From the NCBI RefSeq assembly GCF_023238625.1, contig NZ_CP096670.1, forward strand, positions 4,491,501-4,555,500: a stretch of 64,000 nt of DNA. The letters run 5' to 3'. Made by a program: the position numbers and the translations under genes. This DNA comes from Agarivorans sp. TSD2052. GTDB lineage: Bacteria; Pseudomonadota; Gammaproteobacteria; Enterobacterales; Celerinatantimonadaceae. Below the pieces are notes generated by a model, which was not told where the DNA came from, made no database searches, and worked only from the letters and a program-made list of their open reading frames with translations. This document shows positions 28,567 through 39,661 of this stretch, piece after piece; position 1 is the stretch's first letter, and every line of letters starts with the position of its first letter.

Positions 28567-29759
28567 TATACTTCTCCACGGGCGGCCACTACAGCTTGGT
28601 TTCGGCCTAGCTGCTTGGCTCTATATAGGGCTTTATCAGCCTTGTCTACGATCTCTTTTGCGTCTTGTTGAGCCACGGGGATCAAACAAGATACGCCAAT
28701 ACTCACAGTAATGTAGCTGGCGGCTGTTGAATACTCATGGCGTAGTTTAGCATCTGCTAATAGTGTTCTTATTCGAGCGGCAACTTGCAATGCGCCTTTG
28801 GTATCAGTATTAGGTAAAACCATGACAAATTCTTCACCGCCATAGCGCGCCACAATATCATCTTCCCGTTGTAAGGCTTGCTCAAATAAACTGGCCACTT
28901 TGCTCAGACATTGGTCTCCAGCAACATGCCCATAATGATCGTTATATGGCTTAAAGAAATCAACATCGATTAACAATAAACTTAAGGAGGTATTAGCGCG
29001 ACTACTTAAACGCCAATGCAGCGCCAAGGTTTGTTCAAATATTGCCCGGTTATACAACCCGGTTAGCGCATCACGCTCGCTTTGTTCACGCATTAACGCT
29101 TGGCTATTGGTTAGCTCGGCGACCTTTATACGGTTGATTGCCGCGTTTGTGGCGCTCTCACTTAGCCAACCCTTAGCGCGTTTTAGCACCAAGTTTAGCT
29201 GAAGCCAAGATAATATCAGCAAGCCATAAGCTATCCACTCGATTTGCTCTCCTCCTACGAGGCCAGCAATTAGCGCCATAAAAATAGGCAGACAAAAGCC
29301 ATTAAAGCTTCTAATGCTAAGCAAAGAAGGTAGCAACACCGACGAAAACAAGCCCGCCACCCCTAGCAACATTAGCAAACGCTGTTGGCTAGTTAGTTCA
29401 GGGATAAACAACAATATGCCCACCGCCCACAACACTCCTTTACTGGTGAATAGGCTAAAGTGACGGGTAAAAAGTAGTGACGGCGACACATCGGCTTGAA
29501 CACGCAATACCAAGGGTAAACTGGCCGATACCAGTAACATGCAGGCGAGCCAAGCGAAGCCAAGCCAAGAACCGGTATCAGGGCTAAACAATAACCACCA
29601 CAGCACGCTATTTACAGCAGTCACCAAGGCCATTAAACGCCCATTACTGAGTAAATAACCAACGTTTTCAGCGTTTACTTGTTGCTGCACATTGCGCAAA
29701 AACCGATACCTTGATGATGAAGAATGGACATTTTGTGTGCATTGTAGCAACAACACCAA
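28566..29759 (-). CDS. membrane diguanylate cyclase (MASE-like, GGDEF)
   Basis: 397 residues. Six to seven N-terminal membrane helices form an integral-membrane sensor (about 45-190). A short linker precedes a GGDEF domain (DALTGLYNRAIFEQ, then YGGEEF at about 306). An I-site REDD is five residues before GGEEF. An active, feedback-inhibited c-di-GMP synthase is expected. The start is uncertain: TTG 29759 as given lacks a clear ribosome site, and ATG at about 29633 would still keep the helices. It is coupled to yihD by TAATG. Confidence 0.88.
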   Translation of the reverse strand: MVLLLQCTQNVHSSSSRYRFLRNVQQQVNAENVGYLLSNGRLMALVTAVNSVLWWLLFSPDTGSWLGFAWLACMLLVSASLPLVLRVQADVSPSLLFTRHFSLFTSKGVLWAVGILLFIPELTSQQRLLMLLGVAGLFSSVLLPSLLSIRSFNGFCLPIFMALIAGLVGGEQIEWIAYGLLILSWLQLNLVLKRAKGWLSESATNAAINRIKVAELTNSQALMREQSERDALTGLYNRAIFEQTLALHWRLSSRANTSLSLLLIDVDFFKPYNDHYGHVAGDQCLSKVASLFEQALQREDDIVARYGGEEFVMVLPNTDTKGALQVAARIRTLLADAKLRHEYSTAASYITVSIGVSCLIPVAQQDAKEIVDKADKALYRAKQLGRNQAVVAARGEV

Positions 29760-29975
29760 GTGCTAGAACAGAAAAAACCATGGCTAAATTATGGAGAAAT
29801 TACCCCTTTAGGAAGATTTAGACTACAAATTGGTCAAATTTAACTAAAATAGGGCACAAGCTTTAATAGATTATTGATCTGATTGCTTGCGTCCTTTTTC
29901 CTAGAAAGGGTAAAGTGCTACCCGCAAGTAATGGTCAATAATTTTGCAAATCGGTCAACTAGGTAAAGTATCTAA

Positions 29976-31640
<1,665 letters not shown>

Positions 31641-31670
31641 AGCTCCGCTTTAAGTAACGCGTAAAATGCA

Positions 31671-31699
31671 AAGAGCTGGCCTAGGCCAGCTCTTTTTTT
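31671..31699 (+). terminator. Rho-independent terminator of pgi
   Basis: A perfect palindrome (AAGAGCTGGCC, TA centre, GGCCAGCTCTT) followed by seven T, 31 nt after the pgi stop. Confidence 0.92.
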
Positions 31700-31824
31700 C
31701 GAGACAGTAATAAGAAATAATTAAAATGTAACATCACCTCCTTATATTCGTGAACTTATTACCTAGTTGCCCCATTAAAAAAAGAGAGGGGTTGTACTTA
31801 AGCATGACTTTTTCGGATATAGCT

Positions 31825-33174
31825 TTATTTTAGCTTTAATCGCTCTCGTAAATCACGTGGAGCAAAATACCCCATCATTCGACCTTTAAGTGGGTGCTTA
31901 AGAAGTAGTTCGAGTTTGGCTAGTTTATCTAGATATGCTCGTGCAGCTGTAGCGGAGACATTAAATTCTGTCTGACATGCTACTACTGTAAACTCGCGGC
32001 CGGGATCGTCTAATGCCTTTTGAATGATAGTAATATGCGGCAGCTTGAATTCGTTGAAGTACGGCGACTTATATAAATCAAGTCGCGTCTTTTGAATATC
32101 ATCTATTTTGTTTTGCAAAAACGTAGAGAAATGTTCCAGCGAGCGAATAATAATAGTTAAGTTGAAGTCAATAAAATGTGTCGCATCAAACCTATCGACT
32201 TCAGTTTTAACAAAAGCTCTGGCATAACGACTTTTGGATTCTTTTAGTAGCGTTGATATCGAAATATACTGAAAGTTAGTATAGCCTGACTTAAGCATAT
32301 ACCAATAAAACAACGCTCTTGCTGTCCGGCCATTACCATCAGCAAACGGGTGAATATAGCCTACCATAAAATGTAGCATGACAGCTTTAACGATAGGATG
32401 AATGAAGCTGGCGTCTTCATGCTCTGCATTGGCAAAGCTGCACATGACCATTAATAGAGCGAGAGCAGTCTTTGCTTCAGGGGCGGTATGAATTGTTTCC
32501 CCGTACATTTCGTCGACCACCGCAATAGGTGTGGTTCTGATCATCCCAGCTGTGTGGTCATTTTCGCACACATTCTGAGTTGCCACTCGGTTGAACTCTT
32601 GAATCAACTCGACCGATAACGGTTCTTTTACCATATTATTGGCAAACTTCATCAGTTGGTAATTGTTTAAGATCATTTCCTCAGAAAAATCACGCGGCTT
32701 CCTGCCTGTTGATAGCATCTCTTTAGCCACTGGCCGGGTAGTGGCCGCCCCTTCCATTTGAGCACTAGTGATAGCTTCCTCCATCACCAAACTAGCTGAC
32801 AAGAAATTATTACGATTACTTTCCCCTAGCTGCAAATGCTTGAGCGTTGATAAACGATCAATTTTGTGTAGCTTCCCCATCAACGATGACGGGCTGTATT
32901 GTATAACCCCAGCCTCGTTCTGTTCATCGACGACCGCGAGGCCGGGAAATACTTCAAGATTACGACGAATACCCAGCACGTACCAAGCTGATTGGTTATT
33001 TTGTTTGAAGTGTGGTGGACGGGTGATGAACTCGTCCCATGAGAGATAGTTACCTTTGGAGTCAAATCCGCACTTTTTGGGGTCAACCTGAGACCAAAGG
33101 TCAGGTGGCATCCTCGAAAATTCATCGTCACGGGGAATTGGTGGCGTTTCGATGCCATAGACTTTTTTCTTCAT
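31825..33174 (-). CDS. Fic family protein, class II (N-terminal inhibitory helix), probable AMP-transferase
   Basis: 449 residues. The Fic core motif HPFADGNGR is intact at 275-283, so AMP transfer to a hydroxyl side chain is expected. An inhibitory helix with the S-x-x-x-E-G pattern (S137 to G142, SAQMEG) lies N-terminal to the core, defining a self-inhibited class II Fic. A C-terminal winged-helix-like segment (FNVSATAARAYLDKLAKL) may bind DNA or regulate. No separate antitoxin gene is adjacent, in keeping with built-in inhibition. It is transcribed alone; the target is unknown. Confidence 0.93.
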   Translation of the reverse strand: MKKKVYGIETPPIPRDDEFSRMPPDLWSQVDPKKCGFDSKGNYLSWDEFITRPPHFKQNNQSAWYVLGIRRNLEVFPGLAVVDEQNEAGVIQYSPSSLMGKLHKIDRLSTLKHLQLGESNRNNFLSASLVMEEAITSAQMEGAATTRPVAKEMLSTGRKPRDFSEEMILNNYQLMKFANNMVKEPLSVELIQEFNRVATQNVCENDHTAGMIRTTPIAVVDEMYGETIHTAPEAKTALALLMVMCSFANAEHEDASFIHPIVKAVMLHFMVGYIHPFADGNGRTARALFYWYMLKSGYTNFQYISISTLLKESKSRYARAFVKTEVDRFDATHFIDFNLTIIIRSLEHFSTFLQNKIDDIQKTRLDLYKSPYFNEFKLPHITIIQKALDDPGREFTVVACQTEFNVSATAARAYLDKLAKLELLLKHPLKGRMMGYFAPRDLRERLKLK

Positions 33175-33406
33175 TTACAAGTAAACAACGTTTTTGAAAA
33201 AGTTTGTTTGTCGATATTATACTTCCTAAAAAATAGGTCAAGCTATCTCTTGGCAATATATTGTAGATAGGTTAACAAACAGGTCACATTTCAGTTTTGA
33301 TTGCACATGGAAGAACATAACTAGCGAGTATTAAAGTAACATCCCCACCACATAAACTACTGAAACTTAGTACAAAAAATATTGGTTATAGAGTCAGATT
33401 GTTTAG

Positions 33407-34021
33407 TTACTCGCGCACTTCCCGCACCGTTTCACCCGCTTGTATCTCGCGAATCACCTTAGCCGGATTGCCTCCCACCAATACGCCTGCGGGTACATCT
33501 TTAGTCACTACCGCACCAGCAGCAACCACTGAGCCATTGCCCACCGTGACGCCAGCTAATATCACTGCATGACCGCCGATCCATACGTCATCTCCAATGG
33601 TGATAGGCGCCGGGTAGTCGATCACCTCTCGCTCGCCTTGCTGATTAATGTAAGTTTTACGTAGCTCTGGGTCTAAGGCGTGGTTAATCGAGAACAAACT
33701 GACATTGGGCGCAATCATCACCCGATCACCAATAGTAATTTTTCCCGAGTTCACCAAGGTGAAGTTAGTATTAATGAATACATCGTCGCCAATAAACACC
33801 GTATCGCCATAATCTACCGTGAGTGGTGGGCATACCTCGATGTTTTTACCGACTTCAACAAACAGCTCGTGCACCAACTCTACTCGCAGTGAATCTTGCT
33901 CGGGCGTAGTGAGATTAAAACGATGGGTAAGTTGCCGCGTAGCGAGGCGCCGAACGGCTAGGTCTTGGTCCCAGCGGTTAAAGCTTAAGCCTGCGATCAT
34001 CCGTTCAAATTGTGTTGTCAT
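33407..34021 (-). CDS. hexapeptide-repeat acetyltransferase, maltose/galactoside O-acetyltransferase-like
   Basis: 204 residues. An N-terminal Mac domain (FERMIAGLSFNRWDQDLA) is followed by left-handed beta-helix repeats (IGDDVFINTNFTLVNSGKITIGDRV; IGDDVWIGGHAVILAGVTVGNGSVVAAG). The catalytic His is expected in SINHALDPE. It acetylates sugars from acetyl-CoA and forms trimers. It is transcribed alone; which sugar is used cannot be told. Confidence 0.9.
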   Translation of the reverse strand: MTTQFERMIAGLSFNRWDQDLAVRRLATRQLTHRFNLTTPEQDSLRVELVHELFVEVGKNIEVCPPLTVDYGDTVFIGDDVFINTNFTLVNSGKITIGDRVMIAPNVSLFSINHALDPELRKTYINQQGEREVIDYPAPITIGDDVWIGGHAVILAGVTVGNGSVVAAGAVVTKDVPAGVLVGGNPAKVIREIQAGETVREVRE

Positions 34022-34216
34022 TGGTGGCTCCAGCCAGCTCGATGTATCTAACTACTGTGCAAGCAAAATGAGGGCTTGTCTATTAGGCTGACAACATAAA
34101 CCACTATTCACAATTAACCGACTAAAGAAAGTAAGCCAGCAGCGCTTACACTGGCTAAGTTGCTGGCGTTTATGCTAAGTTGCCAAGCAGAAATCGCAGC
34201 CAAAGAGTGCCTAGTA

Positions 34217-36565
34217 GTGACGCGCCAACAACGGCAAGGACAAGGTTTTTTACTTACCGCTAATAGCTATGATCGCCAAGGTCAGGCTTGTATTCAGTTG
34301 TGGCTGGCCAGCGACCAAGGTCCGATCCGTTTAGAGGTGAATGACCAACAACCGGTGTTTTTTATACTAAGCAGCGAACTGAGCGAAGCGCTTGAGGTTA
34401 TAGGCAAAAAACTATCTAAGCATCAGCCGCTTGAGTTAAAAACCTTTCAGCACCAGCCCGTCTCGGCCTTGTACTTTTCTAGCATAGACGATCATTTTAA
34501 CGCCGCACAGCAGCTAAAACAGGCAGGCTTAAGCTGTTTTGAAAACGACATAAAACTGCATGAGCGTTTTCTTACTGAACGCTTTTGTTATGGCAGCATG
34601 CTGTTTACTGGCCAGCAGAGTAATGACCCTCGTTACCCCGCTTTGCAACAGGCAAAAATTAAATCGGCGCAATATACACCCCAACTGTCGGTATTATCGC
34701 TAGATATTGAGTGCAGTGAAAAAGGTCAGCTATATTCAATTGGTTTATATAGCGACAACTACCAACGGGTATTGATGATCGGCCCAGAGCAAGCCGCCGA
34801 CACGCCAATCACTTGGCTAGCCAATGAGTACGCACTATTAAAACAATTAGAAGTAGAGTTTCAAAACCTCGACCCGGACATCATAATTGGTTGGAATGTC
34901 ATCAATTTTGATTTTAGATTGTTGGTTAAACGTGCCGCCTTACATGGGCTAAAACTGGCCATTGGCCGCGAGCAAGCAACAGCGCGCTGGCGAGAGCGCC
35001 ACGATAATCCCCATATTGGCTTTATAAGCATCCCCGGGCGGGTGGTGGTGGATGGTATAGATTCACTAAAATCAGCGACCTACCACTTTGATAGTTTTAG
35101 CTTAGAAAATGTGGCTCAACAGCTTTTAAATCGCGGTAAGTTGGTAGATGAAGTACACGATCGCATGGCCGAAATTAATCACAATTTCGCCCATAATAAA
35201 CCGCAGCTGGCGGCCTACAACTTAGAAGACTGCAAGCTAGTATTAGATATTTTTAAGCATACCCAAATACTAGAATACTTGTGCTTACGCTCGCAGCTTA
35301 CTGGCTTAATGCTAGATAGAAGCGGCGGTTCGGTGGCCGCATTTACCAATGTATATTTGCCTAAGCTACACCGAGCCGGTTATGTCGCCCCTAACCTTAC
35401 CCATGACTTTGTAGCCGACAGCCCCGGCGGCTTTGTAATGAGTTCTAAACCTGGGCTGTATAAAAATGTACTGGTACTCGATTTTAAGAGCCTGTATCCC
35501 TCTATCATTCGCACTTTTAAAATTGACCCCTTAGGCTTAATTGAAGGCTTGGCAAAGCCAGACAATGCCATTGAGGGCTTTAGAGGCGGTATATTTAGTC
35601 GCGATAAACATTTTTTACCCGATATTATTAATCAGCTGTGGTTACAGCGCGATCAAGCTAAGGCGAATAAGGACAAAGCCCGCTCACAGGCGATTAAGAT
35701 TTTGATGAATAGCTTTTATGGGGTACTTGGCTCTACCGGCTGTCGTTTTCACGACCCGCGCTTGGCGAGTTCTATTACCATGCGCGGCCACCAGTTGATG
35801 CAGCAAACCGCCGACTGGATCACCGAACAAGGCCATGAAGTTATTTATGGCGATACCGATTCTACCTTTGTCTGGCTAAAACAGAGCCTTAGTAATGATG
35901 AGGTAAATGCAATAGGCCAGCAGCTCGCAGAGGGGATCAATCTTTTCTGGCAACAAAAACTAGCCAATGAGATGCAGCTAGAAAGCCATTTAGAAATTGA
36001 GTTTGAAACCCATTTTTCACGTTTTTTAATGCCCACTATTCGCGGCTCAGAAACCGGCAGCAAAAAACGCTATGCAGGTTTAACCGCACAAAACCAATTG
36101 GTCATTAAAGGCCTAGAAACCGTGCGCTCAGATTGGAGCGAGTTGGCCAAGATTTTTCAAACAGGCTTGTTAGACCGCCTGTTCTCTGACCAAGACCCGC
36201 GCCAATTTGTTTTAGATACCGTGGCTAAGTTGTTGGCGGGTGAATACGACCAACAACTGATCTACCGCAAGCGTTTGCGCCGTAAGCTTGATGAGTACGT
36301 AAAAAACGTGCCGCCACAAGTTAGGGCTGCACGCCTCGCCGACCAACATAATCAAGCTTTGGGTAAACCGCTGCAATACCAAAACAAAGGCAGTATTGCT
36401 TACCTAATGACCATTAATGGGCCAGAGCCTATCACCAATACCACCAGCCAGCTTGATTACCAGCATTACCTAGACAAGCAATTACAACCGATTGCCGATG
36501 CCATTTTGCCCTTTATTAACTTAGATTTTGAGCAAATCACCGGGGCCCAGTTAGGTTTATTTTAG
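34217..36565 (+). CDS. polB: DNA polymerase II (family B)
   Basis: Family B polymerase aligning along its length with E. coli PolB: exonuclease motif LSLDIECSEKGQLYSIGL, PDIIIGWNVINFDFR, polymerase motif A VLDFKSLYPSIIRTF, motif B KILMNSFYGVLGSTGCRF, motif C YGDTDSTF, and C-terminal QLGLF. Both proofreading and polymerase sites look intact. It replicates past lesions and restarts forks, usually under SOS control. GTG 34217 gives 782 residues, close to E. coli's 783, with AAAGAG upstream. ATG 34172 or TTG 34160 would add 15 to 19 residues. Confidence 0.96.
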   Translation: MTRQQRQGQGFLLTANSYDRQGQACIQLWLASDQGPIRLEVNDQQPVFFILSSELSEALEVIGKKLSKHQPLELKTFQHQPVSALYFSSIDDHFNAAQQLKQAGLSCFENDIKLHERFLTERFCYGSMLFTGQQSNDPRYPALQQAKIKSAQYTPQLSVLSLDIECSEKGQLYSIGLYSDNYQRVLMIGPEQAADTPITWLANEYALLKQLEVEFQNLDPDIIIGWNVINFDFRLLVKRAALHGLKLAIGREQATARWRERHDNPHIGFISIPGRVVVDGIDSLKSATYHFDSFSLENVAQQLLNRGKLVDEVHDRMAEINHNFAHNKPQLAAYNLEDCKLVLDIFKHTQILEYLCLRSQLTGLMLDRSGGSVAAFTNVYLPKLHRAGYVAPNLTHDFVADSPGGFVMSSKPGLYKNVLVLDFKSLYPSIIRTFKIDPLGLIEGLAKPDNAIEGFRGGIFSRDKHFLPDIINQLWLQRDQAKANKDKARSQAIKILMNSFYGVLGSTGCRFHDPRLASSITMRGHQLMQQTADWITEQGHEVIYGDTDSTFVWLKQSLSNDEVNAIGQQLAEGINLFWQQKLANEMQLESHLEIEFETHFSRFLMPTIRGSETGSKKRYAGLTAQNQLVIKGLETVRSDWSELAKIFQTGLLDRLFSDQDPRQFVLDTVAKLLAGEYDQQLIYRKRLRRKLDEYVKNVPPQVRAARLADQHNQALGKPLQYQNKGSIAYLMTINGPEPITNTTSQLDYQHYLDKQLQPIADAILPFINLDFEQITGAQLGLF

Positions 36566-36568
36566 GCG

Positions 36569-36742
36569 CTACAGTGTAAAGCTAGCGCTAGACCCTACAA
36601 GCGGTTGCTTAGCCGTTATCACCATCTCTCGGGCCTCTATGGTGAAGCTTAAAAATAGTAAACAAACAACGGTGGCCGCCATTGTGCGCACCACAGCCGT
36701 TCGTTTACGTATTGTTTTTACGCGTTGTTGTAAGCTCAACAT
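36569..36742 (-). CDS. possible 57-residue membrane/secreted peptide
   Basis: A small open frame found by direct translation. The basic N-terminus (RVKTIRKRTAVVR) and one hydrophobic helix (MAATVVCLLFLSFTI) are followed by a short polar tail. AGGA lies seven bases before the ATG. It converges on polB, ending four bases after the polB stop. I recognise no family. Basic residues before a hydrophobic stretch fit a signal anchor. It may be spurious. Confidence 0.4.
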   Translation of the reverse strand: MLSLQQRVKTIRKRTAVVRTMAATVVCLLFLSFTIEAREMVITAKQPLVGSSASFTL

Positions 36743-37059
36743 AAGTCATCCTAATCGTTTGCGACATTAAGTGTTTATTAGTCATTAAAGGCTAGATAAG
36801 TCATCTAGGTAGACAACCAGAGATGATTAACCTGCGCTTAATACAAGGCTATTATCCACAGAAAAAAGGGGTAAATTGACTTTTAACGAACGATAAGGTT
36901 TCACATAGACAGTCTAAAAACCCAACAAAGGTCACTTTTATCAAATAAAAATCCGTAAATAGTTAAAAAGTTGAAACTTTTACTGGATGTGGCCTTCAAA
37001 TAAACTGAAACTTACATTTTAAATACTATGACAAGGACGGAGGCAAAGAGGAAATACAA
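36743..37059. other. AT-rich intergenic stretch with divergent promoters
   Basis: About 320 nt between two small divergent frames (57-residue leftward, 43-residue rightward). Very AT-rich, with several TTGAC/TAAA-like stretches, but no promoter stands out enough to call. No hairpin or RNA gene was recognised. Confidence 0.4.
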
Positions 37060-37188
37060 ATGGCTGTTATATCATTGGGTTCACGCATTTTATTATTGGT
37101 AGTGATGTTAGGTAGCGTGTTTATCTATCCCCACGCTACCCCTTCATCTTGGGCTATGCAGTGCACAGCCACTTCACATAATGTCTCT
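37060..37188 (+). CDS. possible 43-residue membrane peptide with GGA-rich leader
   Basis: A small frame (MAVISLGSRILLLVVMLGSV at the start) with one hydrophobic helix and a short polar tail ending CTATSHNVS; stop TAA at 37189-37191. The leader just before the ATG holds three GGA triplets in 20 bases (AAGGACGGAGGC, then GAGGAAATACAA), including a good ribosome site. GGA triplets over a ribosome site are the hallmark of CsrA binding. It converges with glgX with no gap. Family unknown. Confidence 0.5.
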
Positions 37189-37191
37189 TAA

Positions 37192-39282
37192 TTAGGTGAT
37201 AGAACGTTCAAACCTATTTTCAATTTGTGGATTAGCCACAAAAATCATCACTGAACGTGCCGCCACTTTTACCGAGGTGGTCTCTAACATCGGCGCCGTT
37301 TTAAAATCATAGACATCGGCTGGCGGTTTAGCGGCAGTATTTACCAAGGTAAACCAATGCCCTTCAATCATCGGTGCTTCAAACTCTAGTTCTTCCCAAT
37401 AAGAGTTAAACACCATGTACATGCGATCTTTTGAGTAAGGGTCTAAAAAGGTGACCGCAATAGAGTGGCTCTCTTCAGACCAATCAGGTTGACCTTGTTT
37501 AACCCCGTGCCATTCAATATTGGCATCGTGAATAACATCAGACAGCGATAAATGAATTTTCTCTTCTAACACATCATCGTATAAACGTAGTTTAATGAGC
37601 TCTCGTACAAAGCGCAGCAAATCTTGGTTTTTGTCTACTAAGGTCCAATCAAACCAAGAGGTTTCATTGTCTTGACAATAAGCATTGTTATTACCATTTT
37701 GAGTACGTTTAACTTCATCGCCCATGGTAATCATTGGGGTGCCTAAAGACAGCAACAAGGTGGTGAAGAAGTTCTTCATTTGCTGTTCGCGTAGGTCATT
37801 CACCTTAGGGTTAAGGGTTGGCCCTTCTACACCATGGTTATAACTAATGTTGTGGTTGTCACCATCGCGATTATTTTCACCATTATCTAAATTGTGTTTG
37901 TCGTTATAACTGACCAAGTCATTTAAAGTGAAACCATCATGCGCAGTGACCAAGTTTACCGAGCGTTGTGGCGAATGGTTTTCTTTGTAGTAAATGTCTG
38001 GGCTACCCAATAAACGAGAACCAAACTTACCTGTAACGCCGGTATCTCCACGGAAAAATGATCTGACATCATCGCGGAATTTACCATTCCACTCATTCCA
38101 ACGGTCACCCACAAACTCACCGACTTGATAGAGGCCTGCGGCGTCCCATGCTTCGGCAATAATTTTTGTGCCCGCTAAAGAAGGGTCTGAGTCTATCGAC
38201 CATAACAATGGCGGCTCTTTCATGACATGACCTTGCGAATCACGCGCCAACACTGATGCTAAATCAAAACGGAAGCCATCTACATGCATTTCGTTCACCC
38301 AGAAACGCAGCGAATCACGAATCATTCTGCGCATAACCGAGTGGTTAGCATTACAAGTATTGCCACAACCCGAATAGTTACTGTACCAACGTTTTTCGTT
38401 TTCTAGAATGTAATAGGTGTCGTTTTGTAGGCCTTTTAAGCTGAGGGTTGGACCATCATGGCCTCCCTCTGCGGTATGGTTAAATACCACATCAAGAATC
38501 ACCTCAATGCCGGCTTTGTGAAGCTCGCGCACCATGGTTCTAAATTCATTAAATACCCCACAAACACTTTTATCAGAGCTATACGCATTATGAGGTGAGA
38601 AAAAACTAATCGGGCTGTAACCCCAGTAGTTATTTTTGCCTAAGGGAGCGTCTTGTAGATCAAATTGTTGTATCGGCATCAACTCAACAGCGGTGATCCC
38701 TAATTCTTTAAGGTAAGGGATTTTTTCGATAACACCGGCGTAAGTTCCGCGTTTATGCTCAGCCACTCCTGATGAGGGATGCTTAGTAAAGCCAGCCACA
38801 TGCAACTCATAAATTACGGTATCTTGCAGCGAACGCTTAATAGGCCGAGTACCTTGCCAATCAAAGCCACGCAAATCAACTACCGCAGCTTTTATACACT
38901 GATCGGTATTAACATGACCATGGCGAGCAGCCACTTGACGCAAATAATTATCGGGAAAATGGGTTACTTTGGCATAAGGGTCGAGCAACACTTTACTCGG
39001 ATCAAAACGTAAACCTCGCTCAGGCTGCCAAGGGCCTTCTACTTGAAAGCCGTATAAGGTGCCGACCTCTAAATCTTCTACAAAGATATGCCAGTAGTGA
39101 TCGGTACGATTAAAGGTAGAGTTGAGAGGGATCTCTGCGAACGGTTTTCGCGAATTTACTTCCTTAAATAACAGCAGCTTAACTGCTGTAGCATTCTTAG
39201 AAAATATACTGAAATTTACGCCTGTACCTTGATAGGTAGCGCCGAGAGGAAAGGAACTGCCCGCTTGGGTTTGAATTACCAT
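37192..39282 (-). CDS. glgX: glycogen debranching enzyme GlgX (isoamylase type)
   Basis: 696 residues of GH13. An N-terminal CBM48 (PLGATYQGTGVNFSIFSKNA) leads to the barrel. Catalytic motifs are visible: DVVFNHTAEGG, nucleophile Asp in VDGFRFDLASVL, acid Glu in IIAEAWDAAG and the transition-state Asp in VTAHDGFTL. It removes short alpha-1,6 branches from phosphorylase-trimmed glycogen. It is longer than E. coli GlgX (about 657). No other glg genes are near, so it is detached from the glycogen operon. Confidence 0.94.
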   Translation of the reverse strand: MVIQTQAGSSFPLGATYQGTGVNFSIFSKNATAVKLLLFKEVNSRKPFAEIPLNSTFNRTDHYWHIFVEDLEVGTLYGFQVEGPWQPERGLRFDPSKVLLDPYAKVTHFPDNYLRQVAARHGHVNTDQCIKAAVVDLRGFDWQGTRPIKRSLQDTVIYELHVAGFTKHPSSGVAEHKRGTYAGVIEKIPYLKELGITAVELMPIQQFDLQDAPLGKNNYWGYSPISFFSPHNAYSSDKSVCGVFNEFRTMVRELHKAGIEVILDVVFNHTAEGGHDGPTLSLKGLQNDTYYILENEKRWYSNYSGCGNTCNANHSVMRRMIRDSLRFWVNEMHVDGFRFDLASVLARDSQGHVMKEPPLLWSIDSDPSLAGTKIIAEAWDAAGLYQVGEFVGDRWNEWNGKFRDDVRSFFRGDTGVTGKFGSRLLGSPDIYYKENHSPQRSVNLVTAHDGFTLNDLVSYNDKHNLDNGENNRDGDNHNISYNHGVEGPTLNPKVNDLREQQMKNFFTTLLLSLGTPMITMGDEVKRTQNGNNNAYCQDNETSWFDWTLVDKNQDLLRFVRELIKLRLYDDVLEEKIHLSLSDVIHDANIEWHGVKQGQPDWSEESHSIAVTFLDPYSKDRMYMVFNSYWEELEFEAPMIEGHWFTLVNTAAKPPADVYDFKTAPMLETTSVKVAARSVMIFVANPQIENRFERSIT

Positions 39283-39400
39283 ATTTTATTTGCTGTCTTA
39301 TTAATGTGGAAACTGAAATGTTAGAGCCTATTAGTTGGCTCTTTCATTATAGTTTATCAGTATAAGACCATTAGACAGCAAATTTATTAACCAAAGATGA

Positions 39401-39583
39401 TTATAATTTAGCCGAAATTGAATGCGAACGGCCGCTAGCATAGCGCTTTCTTCGGCCTTTAGATGATCCCATCTGTTCTAGCTGCGCTAACTCGTCGGGC
39501 AACATCAGTGAAAGTAACTGCTCAAGCTTATCTTGATCAGCTAATACATTAGAAATAGTTTGGCTGGTTTTAGTACGAAACAT
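39401..39583 (-). CDS. small basic protein of unknown function
   Basis: 60 residues with an excellent ribosome site (AAGGGG seven bases before ATG). The N-terminal half is amphipathic helical (VLADQDKLEQLLSLMLPDELAQLEQ). The C-terminal tail is strongly basic (SSKGRRKRYASGRSHS), which could contact nucleic acid or membrane phosphate. It lies between glgX and an acyltransferase gene on the same strand. No family is recognised. Confidence 0.55.
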   Translation of the reverse strand: MFRTKTSQTISNVLADQDKLEQLLSLMLPDELAQLEQMGSSKGRRKRYASGRSHSISAKL

Positions 39584-39661
39584 AACATACCCCTTAATTA
39601 TATACCTATTAAGGAGTATGCAGCTACAGTGCCAAATTTAAATAAAACTACAAAACAACCA

